A stretch of DNA of 17,162 nucleotides, taken from positions 1 to 17,162 of the forward strand of contig CAZGDY010000025.1 in the NCBI GenBank assembly GCA_964524965.1. The letters are read 5' to 3'. The first letter of the stretch is position 1; every line of letters starts with the position of its first letter. The notes under the pieces were generated by a model. The model saw nothing but the letters and a program-made list of their open reading frames with translations. It searched no databases and had not been told where the DNA came from. A program made the position numbers and the translations under genes. The stretch is from Kmv34 sp964524965. Lineage in GTDB: Bacteria; Aerophobota; Aerophobia; Aerophobales; B3-G15. Shown here piece after piece: positions 14,243 to 17,162 of the stretch.

Positions 14243-14917
14243 TTAAGAGTGTCCATTCAAATCTTTTTCTTTTGAATCTCCTTCCTCTTTTTCCCCTTCA
14301 TTTTGATCTTGAGAGTTAGCTTGAGATGTTAACCCTCTCTTGTTCACCTTAACCATAGTTGGACGTAATACTCGGTTCTTAAACTTGTACCCCTTACGCA
14401 TTTCCTGCACTACTATGTTGTCAGGGTACTCGCCAGATTCTATCCTCAGAATAGCCTCATGTATGTGAGGATCGAAATCTTCTCCTTCGGCAAATATTTC
14501 CTCAAGACCTTTTTTTTTCAAAAGCTGCTTAAAATAATTGTATACCATCTGAATCCCTTGGATAAGAGAAGAAAAATCTTGAGAACTATTAGCAGCGCTG
14601 ATAGCCCTTTCGAGATCGTCAAGAATAGGTAAAAGTTCTTTAATTAAATCCTCCGCTGCCCAGCAAAGAAGCTGTTGTCTTTCCTTTGCCATTCTCTTTT
14701 TATAGTTTTCAAATTCAGCTTTTAATCTTTTCAAATGATCCAGGTACTGCTCTACTTCCTTGTCTGCAGTATCAGTTTGTTTTTTTAATTCTTCCATACT
14801 CCCCTCTAAAGAAGAAAACTCCTGCCTTAGCTTCTCAAGTTCCTTGTCCTTAACAGCTAATTTTTTCTCACTTTTAAGATACTTACTCTTATAACTTATC
14901 CTTTTATTTTCACTCAT
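14243..14917 (-). CDS. grpE: Nucleotide exchange factor GrpE
   Basis: Releases ADP from DnaK as a homodimer. 224 residues. The N-terminal half is a long charged coiled coil (about 12-85), including HLKRLKAEFENYKKR at 61-75. The helical core LLPILDDLERA is at 95-105. The C-terminal beta domain that contacts DnaK contains FDPHIHEAILRIES and GYKFKNRVLRPTMVKVNK. A charged low-complexity tail rich in Glu and Lys follows. The ATG at 14917 has GAGGT about 10 nt upstream (minus strand). It is the first gene of the chaperone run. hrcA, which often precedes grpE, is absent; the next gene upstream is amrS on the other strand. Confidence 0.97.
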   Translation of the reverse strand: MSENKRISYKSKYLKSEKKLAVKDKELEKLRQEFSSLEGSMEELKKQTDTADKEVEQYLDHLKRLKAEFENYKKRMAKERQQLLCWAAEDLIKELLPILDDLERAISAANSSQDFSSLIQGIQMVYNYFKQLLKKKGLEEIFAEGEDFDPHIHEAILRIESGEYPDNIVVQEMRKGYKFKNRVLRPTMVKVNKRGLTSQANSQDQNEGEKEEGDSKEKDLNGHS

Positions 14918-14968
14918 AACCTGATAACCTCATTAAAAATAGTTTAATGGTCTAGTAGTCTGATAGCT

Positions 14969-14992
14969 TAAACCTTAAATTATAAATCCAAA
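14969..14992. repeat. AT-rich heptad-phased tract in the grpE leader
   Basis: The second copy of the tract seen upstream of dnaK (14166-14189), 20 of 24 bases identical. It lies 52 bp upstream of the grpE start, within the predicted 5' untranslated leader. The phasing is 7,7,7 then 6 bases. Its function is unknown. Confidence 0.6.
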
Positions 14993-15063
14993 CCTAAAGA
15001 AAAGACTGGCGGTTTCAATTCTTAAAATCCTTACACCTTTGAATTAAGTACATTTTTAATCAA

Positions 15064-15091
15064 TTTTTAGAAAAAAAATAAGGTAAGTCAA
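15064..15091 (-). promoter_or_regulatory. Predicted promoter of the grpE-dnaK-dnaJ run
   Basis: Minus-strand TTGACT (15086-15091), 16-nt spacer, TAAAAA (15064-15069), giving a leader of about 140 nt before the grpE ATG. It is sigma70-like, with 5/6 and 4/6 matches. I see no CIRCE element (TTAGCACTC-N9-GAGTGCTAA) and no good sigma32-type promoter between 14918 and 15164, so heat-shock control, if any, is by another route. Confidence 0.5.
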
Positions 15092-15120
15092 GATTATTTA
15101 AGTTCTTTTCCTCTTTTTTC

Positions 15121-15148
15121 TTGACAAAACTCACTCTTTTATTATTTT
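15121..15148 (+). promoter_or_regulatory. Predicted promoter of amrS-gatB
   Basis: TTGACA (15121-15126), 16-nt spacer, TATTTT (15143-15148). The -35 is perfect and the -10 matches 4 of 6. A start site near 15155 would leave a very short leader of about 10 nt, so the ribosome binding site would lie at the 5' end of the mRNA. It is back to back with the grpE promoter; both -35 hexamers lie in TCTTGAC, giving a 7-bp inverted repeat (15087-15093 and 15119-15125). Confidence 0.45.
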
Positions 15149-15164
15149 AGAAAAAGGAAAAAAG

Positions 15165-16172
15165 GTGAAGGAAGCTAAGTTTTATCAAAAACTTGAAGAG
15201 GGAAAGGTAAAGTGTGTTTTGTGCCCACATCAGTGCCTGATTTCTCCAGAAAAAAGAGGTTTATGTGGAGTAAGAAACAATAAAAAGGGGAAGCTTTTTT
15301 CTTTGGTTTATGGAAAGACAATTTCCTGGGCAGTGGACCCTATCGAAAAAAAGCCGCTTTACCACTTTTATCCCAGTCAAACTGCCTTTTCCTTTGCCAC
15401 AGTAGGATGCAACTTAAGTTGTCTTAACTGTCAAAACTATACTATTTCACAACTCCCCAAGCAAGAAAATAAAATTTTGGGAGAGGATATTTTTCCTCAA
15501 CAAATAATTGAACTTACCAAAAAAAGAAAAACAAAGATTATTGCTTATACTTACACCGAACCCACTATTTTTTATGAATATGCTTATGATACTTGCAGAT
15601 TGGCTCATGCTCAAGGAATTAAGAATGTATTTGTCACTAATGGATATATTATGCCCCAACCTTTAAAAGAAATATCTTCCTTTTTAGACGCAGCTAATGT
15701 AGACTTGAAATCAATGAGAGACGAGGTTTACGCAAAAATATGCGGTGGAAAGTTGCAAGCGGTACTTGATAGCATAAAACTAATGAAGGAATTGGGAATA
15801 TGGGTGGAAGTGACTACTTTAATAATTCCTGGAGTAAATGATAGTCAAGAAGAGCTTACCAACATAGCCAAATTTATCTTTCAGGTGAACAGCGATATTC
15901 CCTGGCATCTTTCCCGCTTCTTCCCTACCTACAAAATGCAACAATACTCTTATACGCCGCTAAAAACCCTGCAAAGAGCAAAAGAGATAGGACAAAAGAT
16001 GGGGTTAAAATATGTATACATGGGCAATGTATCGGGGGAAAGTGAAAATACTTTCTGCCCAAACTGCGGCGGGATAATAATTAAAAGAAAAGGTTTCCGG
16101 GTGGAGAAGATTAATATAGAAGAGAACAAATGCCATTTTTGTCATCGAGAAATAAAAGGGGTATGGAAATAA
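15165..16172 (+). CDS. amrS: AmmeMemoRadiSam-system radical SAM enzyme AmrS
   Basis: 335 residues of the COG1180 family, often mis-named pyruvate formate-lyase activating enzyme. The N-terminal cysteine set CVLCPHQC (Cys17, 20, 24) plus RGLCGVR (Cys34) is typical of AmrS. The radical-SAM motif GCNLSCLNCQN has Cys82, 86 and 89 for the 4Fe-4S cluster. TYTEPTIFYEYA and a C-terminal zinc-ribbon-like part (CPNC 298-301, CHFC 323-326, ending GVW near the C-terminus) complete the family pattern. AmrS is usually encoded with or near AmrA and Memo (AmrB); neither is in this window. Its reaction is not something I can state from sequence. The start is GTG at 15165, with AGG about 7 nt upstream; the next ATG in frame is far inside. 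gatB starts immediately after its stop. Confidence 0.92.
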   Translation: MKEAKFYQKLEEGKVKCVLCPHQCLISPEKRGLCGVRNNKKGKLFSLVYGKTISWAVDPIEKKPLYHFYPSQTAFSFATVGCNLSCLNCQNYTISQLPKQENKILGEDIFPQQIIELTKKRKTKIIAYTYTEPTIFYEYAYDTCRLAHAQGIKNVFVTNGYIMPQPLKEISSFLDAANVDLKSMRDEVYAKICGGKLQAVLDSIKLMKELGIWVEVTTLIIPGVNDSQEELTNIAKFIFQVNSDIPWHLSRFFPTYKMQQYSYTPLKTLQRAKEIGQKMGLKYVYMGNVSGESENTFCPNCGGIIIKRKGFRVEKINIEENKCHFCHREIKGVWK

Positions 16173-17162
16173 ATGAAAAAATATAAAGTTTATATTGGTC
16201 TTGAGGTCCATACAGAACTTTTCACTCAAAGTAAGCTTTTCTGTGGATGCAAAACAAAGTTCGGGGCCCCACCTAATACTCAGAGCTGTCCGGTATGCCT
16301 GGGCCTTCCCGGAGTACTGCCTGTTTTAAACAAGAAAGCAGTAAAATACACTATAATAACTGCTCTTGCTTTAAAAGCTAAAATAAAGGAAAACTGCCGT
16401 TTCGCCAGAAAAAACTATTATTACCCAGACCTTCCCAAAAATTATCAGATATCTCAGTATGAAAAACCTATAGCCACTGGAGGATGGGTAAAAATTAAGG
16501 TAAACGGGAACGTGAAAAAAATAGGAATTGAACGAGTTCACTTAGAAGAAGATGCAGGCAAACTCATTCATGGAGAAGATTCAGGAAATGCAGAGTTTAG
16601 CTTTATTGACTACAACCGAACAGGCATCCCACTGATGGAGATAGTATCCCGCCCTGAAATTAGCTCCCCTCAAGAAGCTTATGAATACCTTACAAACTTG
16701 CGTCATATTTTGCACTATATCAGAGTAAGTGATTGCAATATGGAGGAGGGTTCCCTGCGCTGCGATGCTAATATCTCTCTGGGGGAAAAAGAAGGAAAGA
16801 TGGGAACTAAAACGGAACTAAAAAATATGAATTCCTTTAAAGAATTAAGAGAAGGGTTAAAGGCAGAAATAGAAAGACAATCTAAGCTTTTAAATAAAGG
16901 TGAGAAAATAATCCAGGAAACCCGCTGGTGGGACCCCCAAAAAAAGAAAACTTTCAGTATGAGAAAAAAAGAACAAGCTCATGATTACAGGTATTTTCCT
17001 GAACCTGATCTTACTCCTTTTTTTATAAAGGATAACTGGATAAAACAACTAAAGACTAACCTACCCGAGCTTCCTCAGCAACGCTTCAAACGTTTTATCC
17101 GCCAATATAGTTTACCCGCCTATGATGCTGGTGTTCTCACTGAATCTCGAGAGATTGCCGAC
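16173..17162 (+). CDS. gatB: Aspartyl/glutamyl-tRNA amidotransferase subunit B (5' part, runs off the edge)
   Basis: The first 330 codons are open to the window end; the full protein is usually about 475-500 residues, so the helical and tail domains are missing here. GatB is the kinase/transferase subunit of GatCAB, which turns misacylated Glu-tRNA(Gln) and/or Asp-tRNA(Asn) into Gln-tRNA and Asn-tRNA. Family blocks are IGLEVHTEL near the start, the zinc-type cysteines FCGC and SCPVCLGLPGVLP, NYYYPDLPKNYQISQYE, RVHLEEDAGK, DYNRTGIPLMEIVSRPE, MEEGSLRCDANIS, TELKNMNSFKE and RYFPEPDLTP. The ATG at 16173 abuts the amrS TAA (no spacer), with GGA 7 nt upstream inside amrS, so translational coupling is likely. 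gatC and gatA are not in the window. Confidence 0.97.
   Translation, partial: MKKYKVYIGLEVHTELFTQSKLFCGCKTKFGAPPNTQSCPVCLGLPGVLPVLNKKAVKYTIITALALKAKIKENCRFARKNYYYPDLPKNYQISQYEKPIATGGWVKIKVNGNVKKIGIERVHLEEDAGKLIHGEDSGNAEFSFIDYNRTGIPLMEIVSRPEISSPQEAYEYLTNLRHILHYIRVSDCNMEEGSLRCDANISLGEKEGKMGTKTELKNMNSFKELREGLKAEIERQSKLLNKGEKIIQETRWWDPQKKKTFSMRKKEQAHDYRYFPEPDLTPFFIKDNWIKQLKTNLPELPQQRFKRFIRQYSLPAYDAGVLTESREIAD

Noticed and set aside
15087..15125. 7-bp inverted repeat GTCAAGA / TCTTGAC as a regulator operator
   Set aside because: It is fully explained by two similar -35 regions facing away from each other.
14918..15164. CIRCE operator
   Set aside because: Only fragments such as GAGTG occur; the nine-base inverted halves are absent.

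Overview
The window is AT-rich DNA (roughly two thirds A+T) from a draft bacterial scaffold; a run of exactly 100 Ns (3129-3228) marks an unsized scaffold join. The gene content points to a diderm bacterium: there is a very large outer-membrane beta-barrel protein with a signal peptide and a terminal phenylalanine, and an O-antigen-ligase-type polymerase. GatB and a radical-SAM protein of the AmmeMemoRadiSam family fit an uncultured, probably anaerobic lineage, but no phylum can be assigned from the sequence alone. Promoters look sigma70-like (TTGACA with 16-nt spacers). Starts are mixed ATG, GTG and TTG, several with strong Shine-Dalgarno sequences.

Layout. Positions 1-499 hold no convincing gene. 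They carry a 76-bp tandem duplication and six TTGACA hexamers that all face left, out of the window. From 14917 down to 500 every gene lies on the minus strand: grpE - dnaK - dnaJ - mtaB - hisD - SprA-like barrel - [gap] - O-antigen-ligase-family polymerase - membrane TPR protein. On the plus strand, amrS (15165-16172) and the start of gatB (16173 to the right edge) diverge from grpE. Their back-to-back promoters lie between 15064 and 15148.

How the genes work together. GrpE, DnaK and DnaJ form the complete Hsp70 folding machine. MtaB follows as in the chaperone-tRNA modification gene order known from Firmicutes, but without prmA and rsmE between. HisD is a solitary last-step histidine enzyme. 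The large SprA-like protein resembles the outer-membrane translocon of the type IX secretion system, with Ca-binding-type acidic repeats and jelly-roll-like insertions. The polymerase/TPR pair beyond the gap is a split version of an architecture often fused in one protein and probably acts on surface glycans.

The most unusual points are three. The barrel gene is interrupted by an in-frame TAA 86 codons before what looks like its true C-terminus. The left edge has a leftward array of promoter-like elements partly made by tandem duplication. Two similar AT-rich heptad-phased tracts sit at nearly equal distances upstream of dnaK and grpE.
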